Shown one piece after another: positions 1 to 8,284 of a stretch of DNA of 64,000 nucleotides. The translations under genes and the position numbers were made by a program. Numbering within the stretch: position 1 is the first letter of the stretch; each line of letters opens with the position of its first letter. Source of the stretch: Thermus brockianus (lineage in GTDB: Bacteria; Deinococcota; Deinococci; Deinococcales; Thermaceae); NCBI RefSeq assembly GCF_021462505.1, contig NZ_JAKEDV010000002.1, positions 33,352-97,351 on the forward strand. The letters run 5' to 3'. The notes under the pieces were generated by a model. That model was not told the origin of the DNA, searched no databases, and saw only the letters and a list, made by a program, of their open reading frames with translations.

Positions 1-229
1 GCTCCTCTGGGGTAACCTTTAGGCCCTGGAGTGCCATCTCGTCCAGGACAGCGTCCCAGCGTTCCCGGGAAAGGCGCTCTCGGGCCACTAGGCCGATGTC
101 GTGGCAGGTCTGGCACTTGGCGAGGACCAGGTCTTTGCCCGGCCCTTCGGGGAGGGTGGGTTGGCCCAAGGCCAGGTATCCCAGGAGGCCGAGGCCGGTG
201 GCTAAAAAGGATAGCCAAAGCGTGCGCAT
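1..229 (-). CDS. c-type cytochrome, partial (probable electron acceptor of the neighbouring sulfite dehydrogenase)
   Basis: The first 76 codons of a minus-strand gene whose 3' end lies beyond base 1. It starts with ATG at 229-227 after a strong AAGGAGGAG Shine-Dalgarno sequence. The N-terminus is a hydrophobic signal or anchor (MRTLWLSFLATGLGLLGYLA), followed by one haem-attachment motif CQTCH at about residues 39-43, so the mature part should face the periplasm. It lies 82 bases downstream of a sulfite dehydrogenase gene on the same strand. From memory, T. thermophilus encodes a cytochrome c550 beside its sulfite dehydrogenase that accepts the electrons; the same role is inferred here. Family assignment beyond one-haem cytochrome c is not possible from this fragment. 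Confidence 0.8.
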   Translation of the reverse strand, partial: MRTLWLSFLATGLGLLGYLALGQPTLPEGPGKDLVLAKCQTCHDIGLVARERLSRERWDAVLDEMALQGLKVTPEE

Positions 230-283
230 CGCCTTCAAGCATCTCCTCCTTACCCCAGTGGGGTAGGTTCGGGGCCACAAAAC

Positions 284-304
284 GCCCCGGGCAGCGCCCG
301 GGGC
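284..304 (-). terminator. hairpin between sulfite dehydrogenase and cytochrome c genes
   Basis: Perfect 9-bp arms GCCCCGGGC (284-292) and GCCCGGGGC (296-304) with a 3-base loop, followed on the minus strand by GTTTTGTG. It looks like an intrinsic or partial terminator inside the two-gene unit, which could lower cytochrome expression relative to the enzyme. Confidence 0.6.
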
Positions 305-311
305 AAATGCC

Positions 312-1532
312 TTAGGCCACGGTGAACCTAACCCGCATCACCCCGTTGTACTCGTAGCCCCGCTCGTTCCAAGCGAGGTTGCCGTCCAGGGGCTGGCTGC
401 GCCCGGCGGCGTCCCAGGCCCGGGCCATGACCTCGTGTTCCCCAGGGCGGAGGTAGAGGGTGGCCCGCCAGCGCACCCAGCCGTAGCTTCTCCCCGTGCG
501 CTCCAGGGTGGCCTGGTGCCAGGTGCGCCCGCCGTTGGTGGAAACCTCCACGCTCACGATGGGCACGATGCCGTCGTTGAAGGCCACCCCCTCCACCCGC
601 ACGTAGGGCCCTTCCACCGTCTGGCCCTCCAGGGGGGCAAAGATGAAGCTATTCACGTTCACCAGCCAGTTGGGGCGGGAGTTGGTGAAGCTATAGGGGT
701 AGCGGCTTCCGGGTTCTTGGGGGAGGAAGGGAAGGTGGGTGTTGGGGATGGTGGGCACCCGGTAGCGGGGCATCTGCTCGGCGGTGGTGTTCTCCGCCTC
801 GGTGAACTCCACCTTGGCGACCCACTTCACGTTGTTCACCCCGAAGTAGCCGGGGAAGACCAGGCGCACCGGGCCCCCGTGGACGGCGGCGAGGGGTTCC
901 CCGTTCATGGAGAGAGCGAGGAGGGCCTCCTCCAGGGCGTGGATGGGGACGCTCCGCACGAACTCGGCGGCGTTGCCCTGGCGGCTGGCGTGGGCGGTGA
1001 TGAAAAGGGCTTTTTCCGTGGGCTTCGCCCCCTTGGCGGCCAGGAGGTCCTTAAGCCTTACCCCCCGGAAGGTGACGTTCCCTACCCCGCCGCGGCCCCA
1101 AGGGTTGCCCGAGGGGCGGGGTTGGTAGAGGGAGCGCCCGTTGCCCGAGCACTGGAGGACCATGGTCACCTCGTGCTGGGGGAGGCTAAGGAGCTCCTTG
1201 GCCTCCACGGTGAAGGGCTTGTCCACGAGGCCCCCCACCTCGAGGGTCCAGCCCTCGAGGCTCGCCCCCTCCACGGTGTTGTAGCCCGGCAGGTCCACGT
1301 TGTTGCGGACGTAGAGGAGTTCCTTAGGGGTGCGCTCGGGTTGGCTGGCCAGGAGGGCAAAGGGCGTTTCCAGGACGATGGGCCTTTGGGAGAGCACGAG
1401 GATCCTGGCGTCTTTGCCCTTTACCAGTTGGTCCGCCGTGGGGGTTTGCTGGGCAAAACCCCGCCCCGCCGCCAACAGGGCGGCCCCCAGGCCCATGAGC
1501 TTTAGGGTGGTCCTGCGGTTGACCTTTTCCAT
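312..1532 (-). CDS. molybdopterin sulfite dehydrogenase (SorA/sulfite oxidase family), Tat-exported
   Basis: A 406-aa protein of the sulfite oxidase family, which oxidises sulfite to sulfate at a molybdenum-pterin centre in the periplasm and passes electrons to cytochrome c. The start is taken as ATG 1532 (MEKVNRRTTLKL) because GGGAGG precedes it and it gives a clean twin-arginine signal (NRRTTLKLMG) ending near GFAQQ. A longer reading from 1601 is less likely. The likely Mo-ligand cysteine is C128 in LQCSGNGRS. The C-terminal third contains the Ig-like dimerisation domain with VSTNGGRTWHQA, as in SorA and SoxC. A cytochrome c gene follows. A paralogue (soxC, 58500-59783) is in the sox cluster. 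Substrate assignment rests on family and neighbour, not on a unique motif. Confidence 0.85.
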   Translation of the reverse strand: MEKVNRRTTLKLMGLGAALLAAGRGFAQQTPTADQLVKGKDARILVLSQRPIVLETPFALLASQPERTPKELLYVRNNVDLPGYNTVEGASLEGWTLEVGGLVDKPFTVEAKELLSLPQHEVTMVLQCSGNGRSLYQPRPSGNPWGRGGVGNVTFRGVRLKDLLAAKGAKPTEKALFITAHASRQGNAAEFVRSVPIHALEEALLALSMNGEPLAAVHGGPVRLVFPGYFGVNNVKWVAKVEFTEAENTTAEQMPRYRVPTIPNTHLPFLPQEPGSRYPYSFTNSRPNWLVNVNSFIFAPLEGQTVEGPYVRVEGVAFNDGIVPIVSVEVSTNGGRTWHQATLERTGRSYGWVRWRATLYLRPGEHEVMARAWDAAGRSQPLDGNLAWNERGYEYNGVMRVRFTVA

Positions 1533-1587
1533 AGGGTGGCCTCCCAAAAGCTGGGGGGACTTTTGCCCCCATGTGCCGGATAACCCC

Positions 1588-1617
1588 ACTCTAGCGAGCA
1601 CACCCTACCCCTGTCAA
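1588..1617 (-). promoter_or_regulatory. sigma-A type promoter for the sulfite dehydrogenase operon
   Basis: On the minus strand TTGACA (1617-1612), an 18-base spacer and TAGAGT (1593-1588). The predicted transcript has a leader of roughly 50 bases with the GGGAGG ribosome-binding site just before ATG 1532. Confidence 0.65.
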
Positions 1618-1691
1618 GTAAGCATGAGTCCGGGAAGATGACCCAAAGCTGAGGAAACATTTCCCAATTCCCTGGGGGGTATCGGCAGGGT

Positions 1692-1697
1692 TAACAT
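1692..1697 (+). promoter_or_regulatory. -10 box of a probable leaderless mutS transcript
   Basis: TAACAT ends 7 bases before ATG 1705. No convincing Shine-Dalgarno sequence sits between them. This spacing places the transcription start at or next to the start codon and supports ATG 1705 over the GTG at 1699. Confidence 0.5.
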
Positions 1698-1704
1698 AGT
1701 GCAC

Positions 1705-4131
1705 ATGCTCAAGGGCGAAGGCCCTGGTCCCTTGCCGCCCCTCCTCCAGCAGTACGTGGAGCTTCGGGACCGCTACCCGGACTACCTCCTCCTCTTCCAG
1801 GTGGGGGACTTCTACGAGTGCTTCGGCGAGGATGCGGAGAGGCTCGCCCGCGCCCTGGGCCTTGTCCTCACCCACAAGACCAGCAAGGACTTCACCACTC
1901 CCATGGCGGGCATCCCCATCCGGGCTTTTGACGCCTACGCCGAACGCCTCCTAAAGATGGGCTTCCGCCTGGCGGTGGCCGACCAGGTGGAGCCGGCGGA
2001 GGAGGCGGAGGGGCTGGTGCGGCGGGAGGTGACCCAGCTCCTCACCCCCGGCACCCTGGTCCAGGAAACCCTCTTGCCCCGGGAGGCCAACTACCTGGCG
2101 GCCATCGCCACGGGGGACGGGTGGGGGCTTGCCTTTTTGGACGTGTCCACGGGGGAGTTCAAGGGCACTTTGCTTAAGAGCAAAAGCGCCCTTTACGACG
2201 AGCTTTTCCGCCACCGCCCTGCGGAGGTCCTCTTGAGCCCCGAGCTCCGGGAGAACGAGGCCTTCGTGGCCGAGTTCCAAAAACGCTTCCCCGTGATGCT
2301 TTCTGAGGCCCCTTTTGAGCCCGAAGGGGAAGGCCCCTTGGCCCTCAGGCGGGCCCAGGGGGCGCTTCTCGCCTACGCCCGCGCCACCCAGGGCGGGGCC
2401 CTGAGCGTGCGGCCCTTCCGCGCCTACGACCCCGGGGCCTTCATGCGCCTGCCCGAGGCTACCTTGCGGGCTTTGGAGGTCTTTGAGCCCCTGAGGGGCC
2501 AGGACACCCTCTTTGGCGTCCTGGACGAGACGAGGACCGCCCCGGGCAGGCGGCTCTTGCAGAGCTGGCTCCGCCATCCCCTTCTGGAACGGGGCCCCTT
2601 GGAGGCCCGGTTGGACCGGGTGGAGCGCTTCGTGGGGGATGGGGCCCTGAGGGAGGGGGTGCGGCGGCTCCTTTTCCGCCTGGCGGACCTGGAGCGGCTC
2701 GCCACCCGCCTGGAGCTCGGCCGGGCTGGCCCTAAAGACCTGGCCGCCCTCAGGCGGAGCCTGGAGATCCTCCCCGAGGTCAAGGCCCTTCTAGGGGAGG
2801 AGGTGCTTCTTCCCGACCTGGGCGCCTTGCTAGAAGAGCTCGAGGCGGCCCTGGTGGACGAGCCTCCCCTGAAGCTTTCCGAGGGGGGGCTTATCCGCGA
2901 GGGGTATGACCCCGAGCTGGACGCCCTGAGGCGGGAGCACGCCCAGGGGGTGGCCTACTTCCTGGAGCTGGAGCAAAGGGAAAGGGAGCGCACGGGTATA
3001 CCCACCCTCAAGGTGGGCTACAACGCCGTCTTCGGCTACTACCTCGAGGTCACCCGCCCCTACTACGAGCGGGTGCCCAAGGAGTACCGGGCGGTGCAGA
3101 CCCTCAAGGACCGGCAGCGCTACACCCTGCCGGAGATGAAGGAAAGGGAAAGGGAGCTCTACCGCCTCGAGGCCCTGATCCGAAGGCGGGAGGAGGAGGT
3201 CTTCCTGGCGGTGCGGGAGCGGGCGAAAAGGGACGTGGAGGCCCTAAGGGAGGCGGCCCGGGTCTTGGCGGAACTGGACGTCTTCGCCGCCCTGGCCGAG
3301 GTGGCGGTGCGCCACGGCTACACGAGGCCCCGCTTTGGGGAAAGGCTTTCCATCCGGGCGGGGCGCCACCCCGTGGTGGAAAGGCGCACGGAGTTCGTGC
3401 CCAACGACCTGGAGATGGCCCACGAGCTCGTCCTGGTCACGGGGCCCAACATGGCGGGCAAGAGCACCTTCCTCCGCCAGACGGCCCTCATCGCCTTGCT
3501 CGCCCAAATAGGGAGCTTCGTGCCGGCGGAAGCGGCGGAGCTTCCCCTTTTTGACCGCATCCTCACCCGCATCGGGGCCTCCGACGACCTGGCGGGGGGG
3601 AAGAGCACCTTCATGGTGGAGATGGAGGAGGTGGCCCTCATCCTCAAGGAAGCCACGGGGAAAAGCCTCGTCCTCCTGGACGAGGTGGGCCGGGGCACCA
3701 GCAGCCTGGACGGCCTCGCCATCGCCACCGCCGTGGCGGAGGCCCTGCACGAAAGGCGGTGCTACGCCCTCTTCGCCACCCACTACTTTGAGCTCACCGC
3801 CCTCTCCCTGCCCCGCCTGAAGAACCTCCACGTGGCGGCCAAGGAGGAGGAAGGCGGGCTCGTCTTCTACCACCAGGTCCTTCCCGGGCCCGCCTCCAAA
3901 AGCTATGGGGTGGAGGTGGCCCGGATGGCGGGCCTTCCTGAGGGGGTGGTGGAGCGGGCCAAGGCCCTCCTCCAGGCCATGGCGGCCCGGCGGGAAGGGG
4001 CTTGGGAGGAGGTCTTGGAGCGGCTTCTTTCCCTGGACCCCGACCGCCTCACCCCCCTCGAGGCCCTTAAGCTCCTCCACGAGCTCAAGGCCTTGGCCCT
4101 GGGGGCGCCCTTGGGTAGCATGAAGGGGTGA
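1705..4131 (+). CDS. mutS: DNA mismatch repair protein MutS
   Basis: An 808-aa MutS that recognises base mismatches and small loops and recruits MutL. The N-terminal mismatch-reading motif FQVGDFYECFGEDA is intact (the Phe-X-Glu that stacks on the mismatch). The C-terminal ATPase carries Walker A GPNMAGKSTF, a Walker B region LVLLDEVGRGTSSLDG and the FATHYFELT switch. The length matches bacterial MutS1, and the sequence is very close to T. thermophilus MutS as I remember it. The start at 1705 (MLKGEGPGPLPP) is favoured by the promoter spacing. The stop codon overlaps the mutL start (GTGA), so the two are translationally coupled. Confidence 0.97.
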   Translation: MLKGEGPGPLPPLLQQYVELRDRYPDYLLLFQVGDFYECFGEDAERLARALGLVLTHKTSKDFTTPMAGIPIRAFDAYAERLLKMGFRLAVADQVEPAEEAEGLVRREVTQLLTPGTLVQETLLPREANYLAAIATGDGWGLAFLDVSTGEFKGTLLKSKSALYDELFRHRPAEVLLSPELRENEAFVAEFQKRFPVMLSEAPFEPEGEGPLALRRAQGALLAYARATQGGALSVRPFRAYDPGAFMRLPEATLRALEVFEPLRGQDTLFGVLDETRTAPGRRLLQSWLRHPLLERGPLEARLDRVERFVGDGALREGVRRLLFRLADLERLATRLELGRAGPKDLAALRRSLEILPEVKALLGEEVLLPDLGALLEELEAALVDEPPLKLSEGGLIREGYDPELDALRREHAQGVAYFLELEQRERERTGIPTLKVGYNAVFGYYLEVTRPYYERVPKEYRAVQTLKDRQRYTLPEMKERERELYRLEALIRRREEEVFLAVRERAKRDVEALREAARVLAELDVFAALAEVAVRHGYTRPRFGERLSIRAGRHPVVERRTEFVPNDLEMAHELVLVTGPNMAGKSTFLRQTALIALLAQIGSFVPAEAAELPLFDRILTRIGASDDLAGGKSTFMVEMEEVALILKEATGKSLVLLDEVGRGTSSLDGLAIATAVAEALHERRCYALFATHYFELTALSLPRLKNLHVAAKEEEGGLVFYHQVLPGPASKSYGVEVARMAGLPEGVVERAKALLQAMAARREGAWEEVLERLLSLDPDRLTPLEALKLLHELKALALGAPLGSMKG

Positions 4132-5756
4132 TCCGCCCCTTGCCGCCCGAACTTAAGGGCCTCCTCGCCCGGGGCGAGGTGCTCCTTTCCGTGAGGGATG
4201 CGGTGCGGGAGCTCTTGGAAAACGCCCTGGACGCAGGGGCCAAGCGGGTGCGGGTGGAGCTTTTTGGCGGGGGCCTGGAAAGGCTCGTGGTGGAGGATGA
4301 CGGGGAAGGCATCCCCTTGGAAGAGCTTTCCCTCGCCGTGGAGCCCTTTACCACCAGCAAGCTCCAAGACCCGAAGGCCATCCAAACCCTGGGCTTCCGG
4401 GGCCAGGCCCTTTACGCCCTGAGGCAGGCCGCCACCTTGCGCCTGCGCTCCCGGCCTAAGGGGCAGCTCGGGGGTGGGCTTCTGGTGGCCCGGGGGGATG
4501 CGGTGGAGGTGCGCCCTGTCCCCGCACCCCCCGGTACCCGGGTGGAGGTGGTGGGCCTCTTCGCCGGGGAGGGGCGGGACCCGGCGCGGGAGGTGCGGGA
4601 GGTCCAGGGGCTTCTCAAGCGTTACCTCCTCCACCACCCCCACCTCGTCCTCGCCTTTTTCGCCGAGGGGGAGGCTAGGCTCCTCTTCCCGGGGGCGGGG
4701 CTAAAGGAGGCGGCCCGCCTGGCCTTCGGCCGGGTGATGGCGGAGCGGCTTTTCCGGGTGGAACGGCGGGGGGAGGGGATGGCCTTTTCCGGGCTCCTTT
4801 CTGGGCCCCAGGTTTCCCGTACCCGGGAAGACGCCCTTTTCCTTGCGGTGAACGGCCGTCCCGTGGCCTTTCCCCCGGGGCTTCTCAAGGCGGTGCGCCG
4901 GGCCTACAAGGACCTCCTCCCCGAGGGGCACTACCCCGTGGGTGTCCTGAACCTGAGCCTTTCCCCAGGGTTGTACCGCCTGCGCCTGGACGCCAGGAAG
5001 GAGGAGGTGGCCCTAAGCGGGGAGGTGGAGGCCTTTGTGGAGGAGGGTATCCGGGAGGCCTTGGCGGGGCGGAACCTGGCCCGGCTCCTTCCGGAGCCCA
5101 AGCCCCTTGCCCCCCTTACCCCCCCCACGCCCTCGGGGCTTCCCCGGCTCCGCTACCTGGGCCAGTTCCGGGATAGCTACCTCTTGGCGGAAGGGGGGGA
5201 CACCCTCTACGTGGTGGACCAGCACGCCGCCCACGAGCGCATCCTCTACGAGGACTTCCTGCGCCGCCTGGAGGAGGGCCTAAGCCCCCTGCCCTATCCC
5301 GTCCTGGTGGAGCTCACGCCGGAGGAAGCCCTCCTTTTGCCGGGGGGGACGGAAAGGCTTTTCGCCTACGAGCCCTTCGGGCCCCATAGGGTGCGCCTCC
5401 TAAAGGCGCCCGCCTTTCTCCACCCCTACCCCCTTCTCCTCCCCGAGGTCTTCCGGGAGGCCTTGAGGGGGGAGGGGAGGAGCCTAAAGAACCTCCTCGC
5501 CCGCCTGGCCTGCCTCCCCGCCATCAAGGCGGGCCACCCCTTGGGGCAGGTGGCGGGGCAGGCCCTTTTGGACGCCCTCCTCGCCTGCGAGACCCCCTGG
5601 GTCTGCCCCCACGGCCGCCCCACCCTTTTGGCCCTTAAGGAGGAGGAGCTCATCCGCCGCTTTGGCCGGCGTTCGGGGGCGAAGGGAGGAGAAGAAGCCC
5701 GTCCTCATTGGCCACAAGAAAGCTTCCCGGAAGCACCGCTCCCCAAGGAAGGCTAA
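4128..5756 (+). CDS. mutL: DNA mismatch repair protein MutL (endonuclease type)
   Basis: A 542-aa MutL. The N-terminal GHKL ATPase shows ELLENALDAGAKRV, DDGEGI and TSKL..LGFRGQAL. The C-terminal domain has the endonuclease metal motif DQHAAHERILYE plus ACLPAIKAGHP and CETPWVCPHGRPT, the zinc/endonuclease motifs of MutL proteins from bacteria without MutH. It should therefore nick the daughter strand itself. The GTG start at 4128 overlaps the mutS stop by 4 bases. The last 107 bases (5650-5756) overlap the 3' end of rraA, which is read from the other strand. The tail encoded there (SGAKGGEEARPHWPQ...) is low in conservation signals, so the endonuclease core lies outside the overlap. Confidence 0.95.
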   Translation: MIRPLPPELKGLLARGEVLLSVRDAVRELLENALDAGAKRVRVELFGGGLERLVVEDDGEGIPLEELSLAVEPFTTSKLQDPKAIQTLGFRGQALYALRQAATLRLRSRPKGQLGGGLLVARGDAVEVRPVPAPPGTRVEVVGLFAGEGRDPAREVREVQGLLKRYLLHHPHLVLAFFAEGEARLLFPGAGLKEAARLAFGRVMAERLFRVERRGEGMAFSGLLSGPQVSRTREDALFLAVNGRPVAFPPGLLKAVRRAYKDLLPEGHYPVGVLNLSLSPGLYRLRLDARKEEVALSGEVEAFVEEGIREALAGRNLARLLPEPKPLAPLTPPTPSGLPRLRYLGQFRDSYLLAEGGDTLYVVDQHAAHERILYEDFLRRLEEGLSPLPYPVLVELTPEEALLLPGGTERLFAYEPFGPHRVRLLKAPAFLHPYPLLLPEVFREALRGEGRSLKNLLARLACLPAIKAGHPLGQVAGQALLDALLACETPWVCPHGRPTLLALKEEELIRRFGRRSGAKGGEEARPHWPQESFPEAPLPKEG

Positions 5757-6144
5757 GGGGCACGTCCACCTCCCCCTTCCCCTCCTTGGCGCTCTTCTTG
5801 GGGGTGGCGGCCAGGGCGAGGACGCCGATGGGGATGGCGGCGAGTTCCGCCGTGTCCCGCACCGCCCCGTGCACCACCACCCCCTGCCAGCCCCTTTCCC
5901 AGGCGAGCCGGGCCAGGTTGCCTCCTAAGAGGGCGGTGCGCAGGGAGCCTTGCCCGTCCACGAAGAGGACCTGGCCTTCGCCCCCCTCTTCCAGTACCTG
6001 GCGGACGAGGGCGTTGTCCTCGAGGACCCTCAAGGTCCTCACCCGGCCGGAAAAGCGCCTTTTCCCCCCAAAGGCCTGGAAGACCAGGGGCATTGCCACC
6101 GCCTCGGGGTGGAGGTCGGAGAGGTCCGTGGTGGAAAGCTCCAT
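5650..6144 (-). CDS. rraA: RraA-family protein (RNase E regulator / HMG-type aldolase fold)
   Basis: A 164-aa RraA-like protein (older annotations call it MenG). The family includes inhibitors of RNase E in enterobacteria and 4-hydroxy-4-methyl-2-oxoglutarate aldolases; the molecular role in Thermus is not settled. Family motifs visible: FVDGQGSLRTALLGGNLA, WQGVVVHGAVRD, and PIGVLALAATPKKS. The start is ATG 6144, with a TACTAT -10 box ending 6 bases upstream and no Shine-Dalgarno sequence, so it is probably leaderless. The promoter overlaps the one for purU. The 3' end overlaps mutL by 107 bases in convergent orientation. Confidence 0.88.
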   Translation of the reverse strand: MELSTTDLSDLHPEAVAMPLVFQAFGGKRRFSGRVRTLRVLEDNALVRQVLEEGGEGQVLFVDGQGSLRTALLGGNLARLAWERGWQGVVVHGAVRDTAELAAIPIGVLALAATPKKSAKEGKGEVDVPLSLPWGAVLPGSFLVANEDGLLLLPSPPNAGQSGG

Positions 6145-6162
6145 GGGGATATAGTAGCGGGC
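6145..6162. promoter_or_regulatory. shared overlapping -10 boxes for rraA (minus) and purU (plus)
   Basis: The whole intergenic gap is 18 bases. TATAGT (6150-6155, plus) ends 7 bases before the purU ATG and TACTAT (6156-6151, minus) ends 6 bases before the rraA ATG. The two boxes overlap by five bases in the symmetric string TATAGTA. Confidence 0.6.
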
Positions 6163-7020
6163 ATGGAGGAGGCCCGTCTTCTCATCACCTGTCCGGACCG
6201 GCCCGGCATCGTGGCGGCCGTTTCCGGGTTCCTTTACGCCCACGGGGCCAACGTCACGGACCTGCAGCAGCACTCCACGGACCCGGAAGGGGGCGTCTTC
6301 TTCATGCGCCTCGCCTTCACCACCCCCCACCTGGACCTTTCCCGCCCGGCCCTGGAGCGGGCCTTCCAGGAGGTGGTGGCGGAGCGCTTCGGCATGGCAT
6401 GGCGCCTGGCCTACGCCTCGGAGAGGAAGCGGGCGGCCATTTTGGTGTCCAAACCCGCCCACGCCCTTTTGGAACTCCTTTGGCGCTACCGGGTGGGGGA
6501 GCTTCCCATGGACCTGCGCCTCGTGATCTCCAACCACCCCGACCACCGGGAGGAGGTGGAGCGCTTCGGCATCCCCTACCACCACGTGCCGGTGGAGGCG
6601 GGGCGGAAGGAGGAGGCGGAGGAGAGGATCCTCGCCCTTCTGGAGGAGGAAAAGGTGGAGCTCGTGATCCTCGCCCGCTACATGCAGATCCTCTCCCCCC
6701 GGTTCGTGGCCCGCTACCCCATGCGCATCCTCAACATCCACCACTCCTTCCTGCCCGCCTTCGCCGGGGCCAACCCCTACCGCCAGGCCTACGAGCGGGG
6801 GGTGAAGCTCATCGGGGCCACGGCCCACTACGTCACGGAGGAGCTGGACGCCGGCCCCATCATTGAGCAGGACGTGGTCCGGGTCTCCCACCGCCACTCG
6901 GTGGCGGAGATGCGGCGGCTTGGGCAGGAGTTGGAGCGCACGGTCTTGGCCCGGGCGGTGCGCTGGCACCTGGAGGACCGCATCCTGATCCACGGCAACA
7001 AGACCGTGGTCTTCGTCTAA
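6163..7020 (+). CDS. purU: formyltetrahydrofolate deformylase PurU
   Basis: A 285-aa enzyme that hydrolyses 10-formyl-THF to THF and formate, balancing the one-carbon pool and feeding formate to purine synthesis. An N-terminal ACT regulatory domain (LLITCPDRPGIVAAVSGFLY) is followed by the formyltransferase-like catalytic domain with NIHHSFLPAF and HYVTEELDAGPIIEQD, which contain the catalytic Asn, His and Asp. The start at ATG 6163 fits the family N-terminus and the TATAGT box 7 bases upstream. htrA follows after 46 bases. Confidence 0.94.
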   Translation: MEEARLLITCPDRPGIVAAVSGFLYAHGANVTDLQQHSTDPEGGVFFMRLAFTTPHLDLSRPALERAFQEVVAERFGMAWRLAYASERKRAAILVSKPAHALLELLWRYRVGELPMDLRLVISNHPDHREEVERFGIPYHHVPVEAGRKEEAEERILALLEEEKVELVILARYMQILSPRFVARYPMRILNIHHSFLPAFAGANPYRQAYERGVKLIGATAHYVTEELDAGPIIEQDVVRVSHRHSVAEMRRLGQELERTVLARAVRWHLEDRILIHGNKTVVFV

Positions 7021-7066
7021 TCGCCCCCTAACCGGGGGGGCATAGGGTGGGAAGAGGAGGTGAGGC

Positions 7067-8284
7067 ATGAACCTTGGCCGTTCCTTCGTAGGTTTCGTGG
7101 CCTTAGCCCTCATGGCGGGCGCCGTGCTTTGGTGGGGGATTTCCAATAGCCAGGCCCCAAGCGCCCAGGCGCCCAAGGCCCTTTCTGACGGCGGGCTTTT
7201 GGAGTACGAGCGGAACACCGTGGAAATCGTGGAAAAGTACGGGGACGGGGTGGTTTACGTGGCCGTGGTGACCCGGCCGCAAAACGTCCAGCTCCCCCCG
7301 GGGTTTGAGTTCTTCGCCCCCTTTCTCCAGGTGCCGCCCCAGGAGGGGACGGGCTCGGGCTTCGTCATAGACAAGGAGGGGTATATCCTCACCAACTACC
7401 ACGTGGTGGAGGGGGCGAGCCGCATCACGGTGAAGTTCCACAACGACCCCAAGGAGTACCCGGCGCGGCTCGTGGGGGCGGCCCCGCCCTTGGACGTGGC
7501 GCTTCTTAAGGTGGAGGCCCCCAAGGAGCGGCTCGTGCCCCTGGTCCTTGGGGACTCGGACAAGATCCGCGTGGGGCAGAAGGCCATCGCCATGGGCAAC
7601 CCCTTTGGCCTAGAGTTCACCGTGACCCAGGGCATCGTCTCCGCCATCCGGGAGAACCCGGGGGCCATTGGGGACGACACGGGCCTGGTGCCCCAGGTGA
7701 TCCAGACGGACGCCGCCATCAACCCGGGGAACTCCGGGGGGCCGCTTCTCAACTCCCGGGGTGAGGTCATCGGCATCAACACCGCCATCTTCACCCCCAC
7801 GGGCCAGTTCGGGGCGGCCCAGTTCGCCGGGGTGGGGTTCGCCCTGCCCATCAACCTGGTGAAGCAGTACCTCCCCGAGCTTCGCTCCGGGAAGACCCTC
7901 ACCGCCGAGGAGATCATCCGGAACCGTCCCCGCCTGGGGGTTTCCCTCATCCCCCTTTCCCTTTACCCGGAAAGGCTCAGGCAGCAGTACGGCCTGCCCG
8001 CCACCGGGCTCATGGTGCAGGAGGTGGAGCGGAATAGCCCGGCGGCCCGGGCGGGGCTTAGGGCCCCAAGCCGCTTCGCCTACATCCAGCTTCCCACCGG
8101 GGAAACCCTGCAGGTGGGGGTGGACGGGGATGTCCTCCTGAAGGCGGACGGGGTATCCCTCACCTCCATCGCCCAGCTCCGCCGGGTGCTCTACGGCAAG
8201 AAGCCGGGGGAGGCGGTGGTCCTCGAGGTCTTCCGCCAGGGCAGGACCCTCACCCTAAGGGTGGTGCCCCAGGTCCTCCGCTAA
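7067..8284 (+). CDS. HtrA/DegP-family serine protease, membrane-anchored
   Basis: A 405-aa trypsin-like protease of periplasmic protein quality control. One N-terminal hydrophobic anchor (residues about 7-27) is followed by the protease domain with the catalytic triad His in TNYHVVEG, Asp in PPLDVALLKV and Ser in NPGNSGGPLL. A single PDZ domain (from about residue 300, with LMVQEVERNSPAARAGL) closes the protein, as in DegS-like forms. The PDZ is split by an insert around PSRFAYIQLPTGETLQ. A good AGGAGGTG precedes ATG 7067. The stop overlaps the convergent DUF1850 gene by 4 bases. Confidence 0.93.
   Translation: MNLGRSFVGFVALALMAGAVLWWGISNSQAPSAQAPKALSDGGLLEYERNTVEIVEKYGDGVVYVAVVTRPQNVQLPPGFEFFAPFLQVPPQEGTGSGFVIDKEGYILTNYHVVEGASRITVKFHNDPKEYPARLVGAAPPLDVALLKVEAPKERLVPLVLGDSDKIRVGQKAIAMGNPFGLEFTVTQGIVSAIRENPGAIGDDTGLVPQVIQTDAAINPGNSGGPLLNSRGEVIGINTAIFTPTGQFGAAQFAGVGFALPINLVKQYLPELRSGKTLTAEEIIRNRPRLGVSLIPLSLYPERLRQQYGLPATGLMVQEVERNSPAARAGLRAPSRFAYIQLPTGETLQVGVDGDVLLKADGVSLTSIAQLRRVLYGKKPGEAVVLEVFRQGRTLTLRVVPQVLR

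Noticed and set aside
435-1505. Long open frame (356 codons) on the plus strand opposite the sulfite dehydrogenase gene
   Set aside because: It is the antisense shadow of a GC-rich gene; its protein is Gly/His/Pro-rich with no motif. Similar shadows at 3244-4080, 10158-10670, 11001-11783, 57187-58377 and elsewhere were left out for the same reason.
7023-7040. Hairpin GCCCCC...GGGGGC between purU and htrA as a terminator
   Set aside because: The stem is only 6 bp and no T-run follows on either strand; left as unassigned.
6145-7218. N-terminal extension of the rraA frame to 7218 on the minus strand
   Set aside because: The extra 350 residues are the shadow of purU; family length and the promoter position put the start at 6144.
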